In this document: positions 45,755 to 56,235 of the stretch, piece by piece
How positions within the stretch are numbered: the first letter of the stretch is position 1
Layout of the letters: the number at the start of each line of letters is the position of its first letter
Assembly (NCBI RefSeq): GCF_033807575.1
Contig: NC_084721.1
Span: 9,672,001 to 9,736,000 of the forward strand
Direction: 5' to 3'
Length of the DNA: 64,000 nucleotides
Source of the DNA: Cydia pomonella
Taxonomy: Eukaryota; Arthropoda; Insecta; Lepidoptera; Tortricidae
Program-made: the position numbers and the translations under genes
Notes under the pieces: generated by a model
Database searches by the model: none
Told to the model about the DNA's origin: nothing
Seen by the model: only the letters and a program-made list of their open reading frames with translations

Positions 45755-46629
45755 TATATAGTAACTTCGTTTTTAACCGAGGGCACGAAGTCGTACAAAA
45801 TCATAACACATGTTTTTTGTAACTGTTAGCTATCCTAGAAAACAGATGACACCCGCATAGACTTATCGGTCGTGTCATTCACGACGACGCGTGCCTTGAC
45901 TCGTATTGTTATGTTATTAAAAGTTAGATTTGACAAATCTGCGCGTCATCGTGGGTGACACGAACTATACAGTGCCTTTTCACATATTCAACCGTTTATC
46001 TATTTTTTTACAAAAAAAGCTACATGTCTCGTTTTTCATGCTTGATGCGCTAACCTTATAGATTTTTCTTTATAGACGTTGTTCATGTATTATTAATAAT
46101 ATTATACCTTTTATTTTTTTAATTATGACGTTAGTATTGCACATTCCATCGAAAATCCACGGGAAATGAATTCTCAATTCGTTGAATAAGTAGTATTTAA
46201 ATACTGAAAATAATGTCAAGTATTTTATCTTCCCTGGAGGCAAATGTAAATTTGATACGTATCCATATTTCTCAATTTTATTTCAATCTCGGTCCCGCCC
46301 GCACTTATACCTTTTGTATAATTATATAGATATGAGAATGACGCACTGAGAACAAAATCACATTTCTATCATAATAATGTAACCTAGGTACCTATTACTT
46401 AATCCCTCGGCTTAAACTCAGTGCATATTTGGAAGCATTTACCTCATTATGTTCCCAAAGGTTGTCTGGAAATGATCGCTCTCACACATTACATAAAATA
46501 TCAAATCCTCCTGGCAGTATTATGAATATAACTATCAAAGTATTTTTTTTTATTTGTAATTAGTCATTTTCTGACACCTACCTTTGCAACTGGCCGGAGG
46601 AAGCAGAAAATCGGGAGTTATAGAGAACC
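45755..46629. other. Unassigned stretch
   Basis: No gene or repeat recognised. Confidence 0.5.
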
Positions 46630-46678
46630 AGGGGAGAGGCCTTTGCCCAGCAGGACACTCAAAAAGGCTAAAAAAAAA
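46630..46678 (+). mobile_element. Short RTE 3'-end fragment
   Basis: GGGAGAGGCCTTTGCCCAGC followed by AGGACAC and an A10 tail matches the 3' end of the RTE copy at 21.4 kb. Confidence 0.65.
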
Positions 46679-48240
46679 ATGTTTTCTTGAACGAAATATT
46701 TCAATTTTGTTCAGATGTTTGAAAACAACGTCTTTTGTCATGCCACGGTAATAACAACTGACACCCGACAGTGAGCGACGTATAACATTTGATTGATTGA
46801 GGGTGTTATTTGACTTCTCAGTTTAGGAATATACACCGTGAGCTCGATTAACCCGAAAGATTTTAAGGGTATATTCCTGACCGCATTTAGAGAGAATATT
46901 GTCATACAAAGTTTCCGAAATCGGCCTTGTTTTAGAGATAATTACAATTCTTATAAAAATTGTTTCTTTTATAACTTAGTGAAAGTGCCTTTTTAGCTGT
47001 GACGCTGCCACTATGTGATTTCGTTTAGACACAACTACTGACAGAAATGAAAGTCAAGTCGAAAGTTTTATCTGTATATAAAAAATAACTGTACTTATTC
47101 GTTGTAATGATTTGTTTTTTTCACCAAGGTGTAAAAAAATAACGTACCGTGTGATAAAAAGGCAAAAAAAAATTGGGGAATTTGGCCAAAACTCAACCAA
47201 CATTTTTGCTCCTTATGACCTAAGGAATGCGTGGTTTAAATATTTCGGGTTATTAACGCCCATTGGGTATATATAGTTCTCGTCATCACTTTCGATGACG
47301 GCGACCTTAAGTATGCAACTTGCTCTTAAATACTCTATTGAACGCGTGACAATAAAGTTAGCCAGCTGCGTTGCTCTCTGTCCGTCACTAATAAGCATGT
47401 TACTTTTACTTTTATTAGGCACCGAAATCTATGGTATATGTAGGTATTAAAAGTATATTGACTAGTAAACAATTATACATATAATATGATTTTTAATAGT
47501 ATTATTCCCACAGGCGTTGGAATGTATTCCAGATAGTATATTCGCGTTAATAATGGAAGCTCACATCCTTTTAAGTAGATCACAATGTATGCAAAGTGCA
47601 CCTGAGCAATGTAATAAATCAGCCCTGGCCTCAAGGACTATTATTCCCAATACTTGCCAAGTATTCGTCTCAGGCAAATAATACCGTATTAAACAAATAG
47701 TAACTCCTTGTTACACGCTTTAGGCCAAACAAATTAGATTTTTTTGAAGAATTAGTTTCTAGCAAGTTGGAAATCGTTTCAATACCTTTAATTAGTTCTA
47801 ATTACGTGTAATCTGAGTGTGCGCAATTCCAGGAGATATGCATAAATGTTTGCTCTTTTGTTTAAGTTTTTTCCTTGTAGATCGAAAACGGTAGTCCGTC
47901 GGGATGGATCATGTTAAAAATCCGAATACGCCTTTTCACCTGTGCCTTATCCACCAAACTCTGCTGGTAGTGCCATTATATTTGATGGTGAGTTCCTTCT
48001 ACATCGAGTGGTTTGGCAATCCAAGGAAAAAAATATCTTCTAAGGCTCCCAAAATGTATGCACACTTCCTGGGATTGCGCAAACTCGGATTAAACATACA
48101 TTTAGGACCAAATGAAGAAATTGAAACGATTTCCAGTTTGCTGGGAATTAATTCCTGAAAACGCTTTTTATGGATCTAATTTGATTGGCCTATTTATTTG
48201 AAACATTATTAAAAAACCCAATTCATGATCTAATCTATAA
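46679..48240. other. Unassigned stretch
   Basis: No gene supported; the plus-strand open frame 47904-48158 (84 residues) has no motif. Confidence 0.5.
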
Positions 48241-48412
48241 TCTAGCAGGCTAAGGAAGGAGAAGTGGCCCCATTTATTAAAAAAAAATTAAAGTATGTTG
48301 CACCAATTATATTGAATTGATTTTTCGCATGGTTAGTTAGTTAGTTAGTGCTTCTGGGCATTTTCCGCAAATCGACAACCATTGTGCCTATTTTGCGTGA
48401 AACGAGGTAGCG

Positions 48413-49262
48413 CTACTCTAACCACCCCAGCTCCTCCACGAAGCCTAGCAAAGTTTTCAGGTTGCTAATTGCCTCTCCTAGTGTGCACGGAGTCCCTAGG
48501 TATTTGTTCCTGTATACTTCTACCTGTTTGCAGTCTAGGAGAATATGTTTTGTTGTTTCTTCTTCTTCCATGCACGCTCTGCACATGGGGCTGTCCGTTT
48601 TACCCATATTGTGTAGGTGTTTGTTAAGTGTGTTATGTCCTGTAATTAATCCTACTATTTTACGTAGTTGGTGTCGAGGTGTTTTCAGTAGTATTTTGGT
48701 GAGTTTGTGGTTCAGTTCCGGTAGAAAATCCTTAGTCTGCCTGCATGTGTCCATTTCAATCCAGTATTTATTGTGCAGTTGTCTGTGATGTAGGTCTAGC
48801 TGGTTGTGTATATAGGATATTGGTAGGGGTATGATGGGCTCGGGTCCATATGCCGGCGTTTCTGAGCCTTTCCTGGCCAGTTCGTCCGCTGCATCGTTTC
48901 CTCTTGATCCACTATGCCCTTTTATCCATTGAATTGTTACTTTGTTGCCTTCTTTGCTCACTTCCGTGAGGCTTCGATGACATTCGAGTATGAGCTCTGA
49001 ATTAAGTTTGTCGCTGCATAGCGCTTGTAGTACTGATTTACTGTCTGATAGTATTAGTATATTTTCGTGTTTCACCTGTCGTCTTGTTATGGCATTGCAA
49101 GCTTCTATTATTCCCACACATTCAGCTTGGAATACCGTGTTATGTTTCCCTAGGGGTTTTGAGATGTGTATGTTTAGGTCCTCCGAGAAGACACCACATC
49201 CTGTCCCTTCAAATGTTTTTGAGCCATCTGTGAATATTCTTAGGTTTGTTTGGTCTAGTCCT
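48413..49262 (-). pseudogene. LINE RNase H domain and C-terminal zinc motif
   Basis: The RNase H would remove element RNA from RNA:DNA hybrids. On the minus strand the first part is RIFTDGSK (first Asp), then QAEC (Glu), LILSDSKSVLQAL (Asp) and GHSGSRGNDAADELA (last Asp), so the D-E-D-D set is complete. It is followed by about 90 residues and a CRAC...HILLDC zinc-like motif common at the end of such LINE proteins, then a stop at 48413. The frame is open from the BEL/Pao junction, and the upstream half lies beyond it at 55740-56235. The copy is damaged elsewhere, so the domain is not expressed as an enzyme. Confidence 0.88.
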
Positions 49263-49539
49263 TGTTGACTGTATGGGGTTCATGTGAAGAAAAGCCGAGG
49301 TTCTAAGACGAAGATGTATTTCGGAAAACACACAAATACAAAAAAATGTCACGAGAGCGTATGTGACTAGGCTCGCGGCCGGCAGCGGACTGCCTGGCGG
49401 CGCATAGCAACGGGTTACATTAGATATGCTACAATCAAATTTCAACCGTAATTCTAAGTAATTAAAAGCTAATTTAACATGACATGGTTTTTAATAAGTA
49501 AAACAACTAGGTACAGATATAACGAGCGCATCGCCAACA
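49263..49539 (-). repeat. BEL/Pao 3' LTR (element sense)
   Basis: On the minus strand it starts TGTTGGCGATGCGC and ends CATACAGTCAACA, so it has TG...CA termini. It is identical to 55463-55739. Confidence 0.96.
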
Positions 49540-49551
49540 CTCCCCACCCCA
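49540..49551 (-). promoter_or_regulatory. Polypurine tract
   Basis: GGGGTGGGGAG on the minus strand abuts the 3' LTR directly; it is the expected plus-strand primer site of reverse transcription. Confidence 0.85.
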
Positions 49552-49566
49552 GTGCTGTTCACAGCA

Positions 49567-52500
49567 CTAATCAACTAAAGAGATAGGTGCGATGCGTGCC
49601 GCAGACCGACGCCAAGTCCCAGTCCTGGTCTTGACCTCCACCAGCCTTATGCGCCCGTCCTTACCGGCAAACACCTGAGTGACCAAACCTTTTGGCCACA
49701 TGTTGCGAGGAGAGTTCGGGTCCACGACAAGGACGAGGTCACCGACTTGCAGCGGCTTCCTTTCCTCGTGCCATTTCCTTCTTGGTATGAGGTCGGGTAG
49801 GATCGCCTTCATCCATCTCTGCCAGAACATATCGGTTAGCCGCTGAGCTGTACGCCAATGTTTCCGCAGGTACAGGTCAGACCCGTCAAAAGAACCAATA
49901 GTAGGCAGATTTGACGACGTGCCAAGAAGGAAATGGTTCGGTGTAAGTGATTCTACAACTCCATTTTCTACAGAGACGTGCATCAAGGGACGACTGTTCA
50001 CTATATTTTCGACTTCCGCCATAAGCGTACTTAAAACTTCGTCCCGTGGTGCACGCTCATTTAAAATTACTTTAAGAGACGTCTTTACGCTACGGATTAG
50101 CCTCTCCCACGCCCCACCCCAATGGGGGCTAGCGGGAGGGATAAAAGTCCACTCCAAACCTTTGTTGACACCGTAGCTTTTCAGTTCTTCAACGTTCAGT
50201 TCCTGCATCGATCGCTGCAGCTCAGTACAGGCGCCGCGCAGGTTTGTCCCGTTATCAGAGAACAGATGTGATGGCCAGCCACGCCTGGCCGCCATCCGAC
50301 GCAGCGACATTATCAACGAGTCCGACGTCAGAGAGGAGACTAGCTCAATGTGGATCGCGCGCACCGTCAGGCAAGTGAACAAAACTCCATACCTCTTTTC
50401 GCGGCGACGTCCTACGACGACCTCCATCGGTCCGAACAGGTCTAAACCGCAGTACGAGAATGCCCGCTGATGGTGTGCCATTCGAGCCCTTGGTAAATCA
50501 CCCATTCGCGGAATCCGCGGTTGGCACTTGCGGATTCTGCACAGCATACAGGATGATGCTATGGACTTAACTGTTGGCCTTAGTCGTAAGATCCAGAACC
50601 GTTGTTTTACCTCATTAACTATGGTTTCTTGGTTCCCGTGCGCCAGCTTCACGTGATAGTCTCGGACAATCAACTTACTCACCTGATGCCGACCATCAAG
50701 TATTACCGGCCTCTTAACATCAATGGGTACGTCTGTTACAGCATCGATTCGGCCGCTCACACGCAGCAGTCCATGTTCATCAAACACCGGTGACAGAGAG
50801 AGTAATCTACTGGAGCGGTGCAATGGCTTACCATTTTTAATAGTGACGATGTCTTCCCCAAAGGACTCCGCCTGTGCGTACTGTAAAAGCAATCTTTCAG
50901 CTCGTTCCATAGTACTGCAATCGACTTGACCCTGAATGCCTTTGCATCTGTCGATAAACGCTAGTACCGTAGCCGTGGCCCGCTTCAAGCGTAACCAAGA
51001 AGAAAACCGCAATGGGTCCGGTAAAGCCAGTCCAATTGAACCCTCTTGTATAACAGCAACACATTCAGGCGACGTGGTGTCTGAATGCGATAAAATAACA
51101 TCTTTTGGCCACAAGGATACGTCTTCATATAAAAAATTCGGACCCGCGAACCATTTATCTAGTTGAGCGTGATCGAAAGTCTCCCGCGTAGCTAAATCCG
51201 CTACATTTAGCTTTGTAGGTATATAATTCCACTCATCTACGCAGGATAACTCATCAATCTCGCCCAACCGGTTCGCTTCGAACGTTTTATATGAGCGCGT
51301 ATTGTTACGCACCCAGTGCAACACAGTCGAACTGTCGCACCAAAAGTAACGCCGCTCGGGAACTATCTTGTGCTCCTTACCTATTGTATTAGCCAGCCTT
51401 GCGGCCAACAGTGCAGCTTGTAACTCGGCCTTAGGTACTGTTAATGGTTTAACAGGCATAACTTTACATTTACTAGCAATAAAGGCAACTTTAATATAAC
51501 CATTTATCTCCCAACGCCAATAAGCAACAGTACACATGGCCCGAGTACTACTATCACAAAATACATGCAATTGTAAGTTATTATAACCTACCTCTGCCGT
51601 GCGCGTAGCGCTTCTAGTTTCCGCTACGGATGCGTAGAGCTTCGTAGCACATGACGTAGGCGCACCGTTGCCAGACGTGAACGTCGATTGCGGCAACGTC
51701 GCGCTCGGAGTACCATTGGATGCTTCGATCAGGTGATCTGCCGTCTCGCTTACTCGCACAGATGAATTATGAATGCGAACAGCTGATTGATAGCACCGTG
51801 GTATACGTATATCGCTAATTACCTTAAGTAGGTCAATCCATTTTCGCCACTTGTTGTAAATAACGTCTGGAATGTAATCATTCCAGTCTACATTTAACCG
51901 CCAGGTGTCCTGCAGCATAATACGACCCTGAATGGTGAAAGGAGATAAGAATCCTAGGACATCGAAAATCGACATTATTACCTTAAGCATAAGACGCTTT
52001 GTAGGACGCTCATCACCGTTGACAATACTTTCGGGAATCCGTTTTAATGATAAGTCGAATGTCAACTTATCATCGGCTGGATACCATATTAGCCCGAGAG
52101 TACGCTCACCTTCTTGCTGCTGTTCGACTTTAAACCTTACGGCCGCTGTACCTAAGGTTTGATTTGGCAGACTATTTAAAACTGAGACACTGTTGCTAGT
52201 CCAGTTTCTCATCTCGAAACCGCCGGCACTGTGAATAAAACTTATGTTTCTTACCATTTTGATGGCCGAGGCTTCGTCAGCAAAACTGTCTATGTAGTCA
52301 TCTACATAATGCGAATTACAAATCGCATCGACAGCTTCCGGCATAGTCGACTCGAACCGTCGCGCGTTCAAGTTTTTGACAAACTGACTAACAAATGGAC
52401 TGCAATTAGCCCCAAACGGAAGTGATGTCATTACATAAGTTTTTAGTTCGTCAGTAGGATTGTCTCTCCATAGGAATCGTAAAGCGTGTTGATCTTCGAC

Positions 52501-55440
52501 TCGGATCTTGATCCTTAAAAACATATCTTTGATGTCACCAGTTACTCCAATCTTGTTTTCCCTAAAGCGTAACATAATACCAAATAGTGATGACAGCAAG
52601 TCGGGACCTGTAAGTAAGAAATCATTTAGGCATAAGCCATTTACCTTATTTGCCGAGTCGAAGACTAAGCGGAGACGCTTCTTGTTGACGTTATCTACTC
52701 CAAAATGAGCCAGATACCATGTTTTGGGTCTCACCTGAGAATCTGACAGTTCAGATGCGTAATCATTTTGAAGTAAATGACTGACGCGCTCCCGATACCT
52801 TTCAGCAAAACCAGAGTCCTTGGCCATTCTCTTTTCGATACCTTTCATCCTTTTAAGAGCGCTAGGATACGAGTCAGGCATGGATGGGTGGTCGTCCTTC
52901 CACGGCAGGCCGACGTGCCAGCGGCCGGCGCGCAACTCCGCGGACTGCTGCAGCTGGGCCACCGCGCGCGCGTCATCCGCGTTCTGCCGCGGCGCGCACG
53001 ACACGCCCATCGTGTCCACCTTGAATGACAGGCGGACCTCCTCCTGGATCTGCCTTAACAGATCAAGACCCTCTGAGGTATCCGTCGTGTGCTCCGTCTC
53101 TGAAATAAAAAGGTTAGACTCGACCTGCGTGGGCGGGCGGACGCCCTGCGGCACGTACACCTTCCCATGAGCGCACCAACCCAAGGGAGTGAGGCTAGCA
53201 TACCCCTCGTTATATTTACCTACTCTAACTTGTGAAGGCAACATTAAATGATAGTTATCTTGACCTATTAACATCTCAGGTTTTGAATCGGAAGTACATA
53301 ATTTATCTTTAATATCTTTTAAGTGAGTATAGTTAATACATTTTAAAACTGATAAACTTTGCAACGGTACACTCAAATCGTCTACACTACGCACTCTTAT
53401 ATTATGCACCTTATTGTCTATACCCGCAATGTTTACATTCACAATGGCAGATTTGCGCACTAATTCGCTACCGACAAATGCACCGTGTGTGCAAAACGTG
53501 CTAGCACGTCCACTTAATCCCGCGCGCCGCGCTAATTTCGAACTTATTAAACTAACCGAAGAACCATCGTCCAACAATGCGGTAGTCGAAAATACACCGT
53601 TAGGTCCATGAACACTGATAGGTACTACTTTCAGCAACACCCTTTTATCACTTGCGTTAATATGCGTCAAAGTCTCAGGAACAGATTTGGACTCGAGGTC
53701 TTGCTGCGCTGACGCACTCGTAGTAGGACATGTTGTAGAACTCGAAGGGCCCGATGATGATGATGACGTAAGCGGTACCTCGATCTTGTTTACCGTGTAG
53801 TGCAGAAGTCTATGATGTGCTTCGCCACAATCGTCCTTATCGCAAGCAGGCGCACGGCACGATTCTCGATCGTGTTTAGATAATAGGCATTTATAACATA
53901 GGCCGTTTTTTCTAACGAATTGCCACCTCACTTTGCGCAGCGCGCGTTTAAACTGTTTACAATCTGTTATCTTGTGAACAGATGTTCGGCAAAAAAGACA
54001 TTTCTTATCGCTTACTTCGCCGTGCACTAATATTGTATGGTTACGTGCGTTGTTAGTGTCTTTATTGTTATGTTTATAACTCTCACTTTTAGTGGCCATA
54101 TAGGTACTTGCAGTGGTTGAAATTTTAACTGCCTCTTCGTTAAGAAAGTCAGACATGATGACCAATCTAGGTTTTTTACCATCTTTGATTAAATTAAAGC
54201 TGTAATCTGACCATTTCGATATTAGTACTGTCGGCAGCTTAGATAAAATTATGGAAACTATATTTACCCCCTGTAGGTGCTCCTCTTGACCGACTGCTCG
54301 TACTGCTTCCACGTAGTTTTGAACTTTTAACGCGAACGTAATGATATCCTTATGGTAATCTTGGTGCAATGGTTGAAGCTTTTTAATGTCGTACAATACG
54401 CGGGAAATGATGCACTCAGAGTTACCATATCGTAGCTCCAACGCCGACATGACTTTTTCAGGTGACGTGGCACTTATGAACAAAGCGTTGACTGCATCCT
54501 TTGCGGCTCCGCGCAAACATTTTCTAAGCCTCCAAAGGTTCTCCTTATCGGTGAATTTACATAACTCAGTGGACTCGTAGTATGCTTGTTTAAACTGCAA
54601 CCATTCTAAATAATCGCCAGAGAACTCGGGGAGATCTTTTGGCGTGCTGAGTCGACTGAGCAGGCTGGTATTCGGAGCATTGACAGTGGAGATGTTTTTC
54701 ACAGCATCGGCCATAACTTGTATCGCATTGTTGAGCGCCATGACGGTGCCATCCGGCGGTGGCAGCGGAGCGGCCGGCACGGGCGCCGGGGCTGGCGCGG
54801 GCGTGGCGGCGCGTGGCGCTGGACCGGGCTCGGGCAGTAAATGTGGCACTTGCTGATGCAACTCACCCAAATCTAAGCCATTATCGTGGGCTGGCAGCAG
54901 ATCGTCTTGCGGTTCTAAGTTACCCTGTTTTTCCACCCAATTTGCAACTTGACTTCGAGAATAGCTCCTTCGACTTACTTGTGAACCGTAATCTTGTTCC
55001 TCGTCGTCCAGCTCTGCTAATTGAGCATCCAGAGTCTTATCGATGATCTCCATCTGTATGGCAGCCTTTTGTTTTGCGGCTTCTAATAAAAGTTGTTTCT
55101 TCTTTGCTGTTCTAGAAGCCGATGAAGTTTTAGAGTCCTTGCTGCTAGAAGCTTTGCTGACATACGAAGCAGAAGGAGGAAGCATTTTCTTGCGTAATTC
55201 TGTCGCGGTTGGTTCAGACTTCGCGCTACCCTCCCTTATTTTTGTGATAACTACATCTTTCGGGATACTTGAAGCTGGCTTAATTTCTTCCAACCTGGCT
55301 GTAGAACTATGGCCATAAGGTGCTTCACTCGGCTCGCCCTTTTGAGACATTCTTTGTCCTTCTTCTAGAAGCCTCCTTAATTCTTCTGCTCGACGCGCTT
55401 TCGACCCACGCGTTTGAATCGTGGTCGGAGTGCGGTGCAT
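49567..55440 (-). CDS. BEL/Pao Gag-Pol polyprotein, 1957 aa
   Basis: A single intact ORF encodes all functions for particle assembly, reverse transcription and integration. The basic, charged N-terminus has a helical KQLLLEAAKQKAAIQ segment, then a Pro/Ala-rich linker (about 200-228). The Gag core (DUF1759-like, LPEFSGDYLEWLQFK) is at about 268-430. Cys/His knuckles lie at about 478-545. The aspartic protease (DUF1758-like) carries LLDDGSSVSLIS near 622. RT covers about 900-1080, with MTSLPFGANCSPF and catalytic YVDD near 1043. The Pao-type RNase H (CDSSTRAM) starts near 1290. In integrase the HHCC zinc finger is near 1600-1640, and the D, D (DNGTN near 1727), E (near 1773) core follows. A DUF5641-type C-terminus begins at about 1890. 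ATG 55440 lies only 22 nt after the LTR. Full length for the family with no stop or shift; potentially active. Confidence 0.96.
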   Translation of the reverse strand: MHRTPTTIQTRGSKARRAEELRRLLEEGQRMSQKGEPSEAPYGHSSTARLEEIKPASSIPKDVVITKIREGSAKSEPTATELRKKMLPPSASYVSKASSSKDSKTSSASRTAKKKQLLLEAAKQKAAIQMEIIDKTLDAQLAELDDEEQDYGSQVSRRSYSRSQVANWVEKQGNLEPQDDLLPAHDNGLDLGELHQQVPHLLPEPGPAPRAATPAPAPAPVPAAPLPPPDGTVMALNNAIQVMADAVKNISTVNAPNTSLLSRLSTPKDLPEFSGDYLEWLQFKQAYYESTELCKFTDKENLWRLRKCLRGAAKDAVNALFISATSPEKVMSALELRYGNSECIISRVLYDIKKLQPLHQDYHKDIITFALKVQNYVEAVRAVGQEEHLQGVNIVSIILSKLPTVLISKWSDYSFNLIKDGKKPRLVIMSDFLNEEAVKISTTASTYMATKSESYKHNNKDTNNARNHTILVHGEVSDKKCLFCRTSVHKITDCKQFKRALRKVRWQFVRKNGLCYKCLLSKHDRESCRAPACDKDDCGEAHHRLLHYTVNKIEVPLTSSSSSGPSSSTTCPTTSASAQQDLESKSVPETLTHINASDKRVLLKVVPISVHGPNGVFSTTALLDDGSSVSLISSKLARRAGLSGRASTFCTHGAFVGSELVRKSAIVNVNIAGIDNKVHNIRVRSVDDLSVPLQSLSVLKCINYTHLKDIKDKLCTSDSKPEMLIGQDNYHLMLPSQVRVGKYNEGYASLTPLGWCAHGKVYVPQGVRPPTQVESNLFISETEHTTDTSEGLDLLRQIQEEVRLSFKVDTMGVSCAPRQNADDARAVAQLQQSAELRAGRWHVGLPWKDDHPSMPDSYPSALKRMKGIEKRMAKDSGFAERYRERVSHLLQNDYASELSDSQVRPKTWYLAHFGVDNVNKKRLRLVFDSANKVNGLCLNDFLLTGPDLLSSLFGIMLRFRENKIGVTGDIKDMFLRIKIRVEDQHALRFLWRDNPTDELKTYVMTSLPFGANCSPFVSQFVKNLNARRFESTMPEAVDAICNSHYVDDYIDSFADEASAIKMVRNISFIHSAGGFEMRNWTSNSVSVLNSLPNQTLGTAAVRFKVEQQQEGERTLGLIWYPADDKLTFDLSLKRIPESIVNGDERPTKRLMLKVIMSIFDVLGFLSPFTIQGRIMLQDTWRLNVDWNDYIPDVIYNKWRKWIDLLKVISDIRIPRCYQSAVRIHNSSVRVSETADHLIEASNGTPSATLPQSTFTSGNGAPTSCATKLYASVAETRSATRTAEVGYNNLQLHVFCDSSTRAMCTVAYWRWEINGYIKVAFIASKCKVMPVKPLTVPKAELQAALLAARLANTIGKEHKIVPERRYFWCDSSTVLHWVRNNTRSYKTFEANRLGEIDELSCVDEWNYIPTKLNVADLATRETFDHAQLDKWFAGPNFLYEDVSLWPKDVILSHSDTTSPECVAVIQEGSIGLALPDPLRFSSWLRLKRATATVLAFIDRCKGIQGQVDCSTMERAERLLLQYAQAESFGEDIVTIKNGKPLHRSSRLLSLSPVFDEHGLLRVSGRIDAVTDVPIDVKRPVILDGRHQVSKLIVRDYHVKLAHGNQETIVNEVKQRFWILRLRPTVKSIASSCMLCRIRKCQPRIPRMGDLPRARMAHHQRAFSYCGLDLFGPMEVVVGRRREKRYGVLFTCLTVRAIHIELVSSLTSDSLIMSLRRMAARRGWPSHLFSDNGTNLRGACTELQRSMQELNVEELKSYGVNKGLEWTFIPPASPHWGGAWERLIRSVKTSLKVILNERAPRDEVLSTLMAEVENIVNSRPLMHVSVENGVVESLTPNHFLLGTSSNLPTIGSFDGSDLYLRKHWRTAQRLTDMFWQRWMKAILPDLIPRRKWHEERKPLQVGDLVLVVDPNSPRNMWPKGLVTQVFAGKDGRIRLVEVKTRTGTWRRSAARIAPISLVD

Positions 55441-55462
55441 GGATCCGGTTTGAAGACCACTA
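55441..55462 (-). promoter_or_regulatory. Leader with candidate primer-binding site
   Basis: The 22 nt between 5' LTR and ATG read TAGTGGTCTTCAAACCGG then ATCC on the minus strand. TGGTCTTCAAACC, three nucleotides from the LTR, has the TGG start expected for pairing to a tRNA CCA end. I cannot assign the tRNA. Confidence 0.5.
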
Positions 55463-55739
55463 TGTTGACTGTATGGGGTTCATGTGAAGAAAAGCCGAGG
55501 TTCTAAGACGAAGATGTATTTCGGAAAACACACAAATACAAAAAAATGTCACGAGAGCGTATGTGACTAGGCTCGCGGCCGGCAGCGGACTGCCTGGCGG
55601 CGCATAGCAACGGGTTACATTAGATATGCTACAATCAAATTTCAACCGTAATTCTAAGTAATTAAAAGCTAATTTAACATGACATGGTTTTTAATAAGTA
55701 AAACAACTAGGTACAGATATAACGAGCGCATCGCCAACA
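55463..55739 (-). repeat. BEL/Pao 5' LTR (element sense)
   Basis: 277 bp, identical to 49263-49539. It should contain the promoter; I did not identify a firm TATA box. Confidence 0.96.
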
Positions 55740-56235
55740 GTCCTTCTTTTGGATCTTCTGTTAATGATATGGCGTATTCTTTCCAGAAGATCATAGTTTT
55801 TGGTGTTTTGTCGATGGGCGCCTCCAGCATGGGTAGTTTTGAGATCATATTTTCATAGATCTTCTTGTGCGATGAGCTGAAGGATGTCCATAGGTTTAGC
55901 TTTTTCAACCGAAGAGCCGTGGCAGCCGCTTCTTTTTGTATATATATGTAATGGTAGGAGTCCTAGCATTATTTCTAGCGCCGCAGTCGGAGTAGTTCTC
56001 ATACAGCCCGTCGCAGCCACACATGCTAGTCTTTGTGTTTTGTTTAGTTTGTCTATTACCGTGGTTAGCTGGGTGCGGGGCCACCATACGACCGAGCCAT
56101 AGCTGATCATTGGCATTATTACCATTTTGTATAGCCACAGTATGATGTGAGGAGCAAGTCCCCATCTCTTGCCCACCATCCTCCGTCATTGCCAAAAGGC
56201 TACTGTTGCTTTGTTTAGTTTATTTTTTAGTTTAG
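55740..56235 (-). pseudogene. Upstream half of the split LINE: RT thumb region
   Basis: On the minus strand: KRWGLAPHIILWLYKM, ISYGSVVWWP, LNKTQRLACVAATG, MRTTPTAALEIMLGLLPLHI. These are the conserved post-RT segments of an RNase H-bearing LINE. An in-frame TGA precedes them (WQ*RR near 56187), and a two-base loss in the TATATA run near 55935 shifts the frame before EAAATALRLKKLNL. The part ends EDPKEG at the BEL/Pao TSD and would continue directly at 49262. The catalytic RT palm is missing by 5' truncation. Confidence 0.85.

Larger units (their letters stand above)
49263..55739 (-). mobile_element. Intact BEL/Pao LTR retrotransposon, identical LTRs
   Basis: 6477 bp on the minus strand. The two 277-bp LTRs are identical at every base I compared. 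GTCCT flanks both sides (49258-49262, 55740-55744), a 5-bp TSD. One uninterrupted 1957-codon ORF, a primer-site candidate and a purine tract are in place. No env-like ORF is present. It interrupts a LINE, so it is the youngest layer here. Confidence 0.96.
48334..56235 (-). mobile_element. RNase H-bearing LINE, 12-bp TSD, split by BEL/Pao
   Basis: TTTTCGCATGGT stands at 48322-48333 and 56236-56247. On the minus strand the LINE begins in the RT thumb region (5'-truncated) and ends in a (CTAA)n tail at 48348-48334. The BEL/Pao element at 49263-55739 sits inside, with its own TSD. RT and RNase H style point to the I/LOA/Outcast-type group. Confidence 0.88.

Noticed and set aside
47904..48158. 84-residue open frame
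   Set aside because: No domain or repeat family recognised; length is compatible with chance.
48413..49117. Stand-alone RNase H gene
   Set aside because: It is the C-terminal domain of a LINE whose upstream part lies beyond the BEL/Pao insertion at 55740-56235.
52777..53170. Overlapping plus-strand frames of 83 and 116 residues
   Set aside because: Antisense shadows of the GC-rich part of the BEL/Pao polyprotein.
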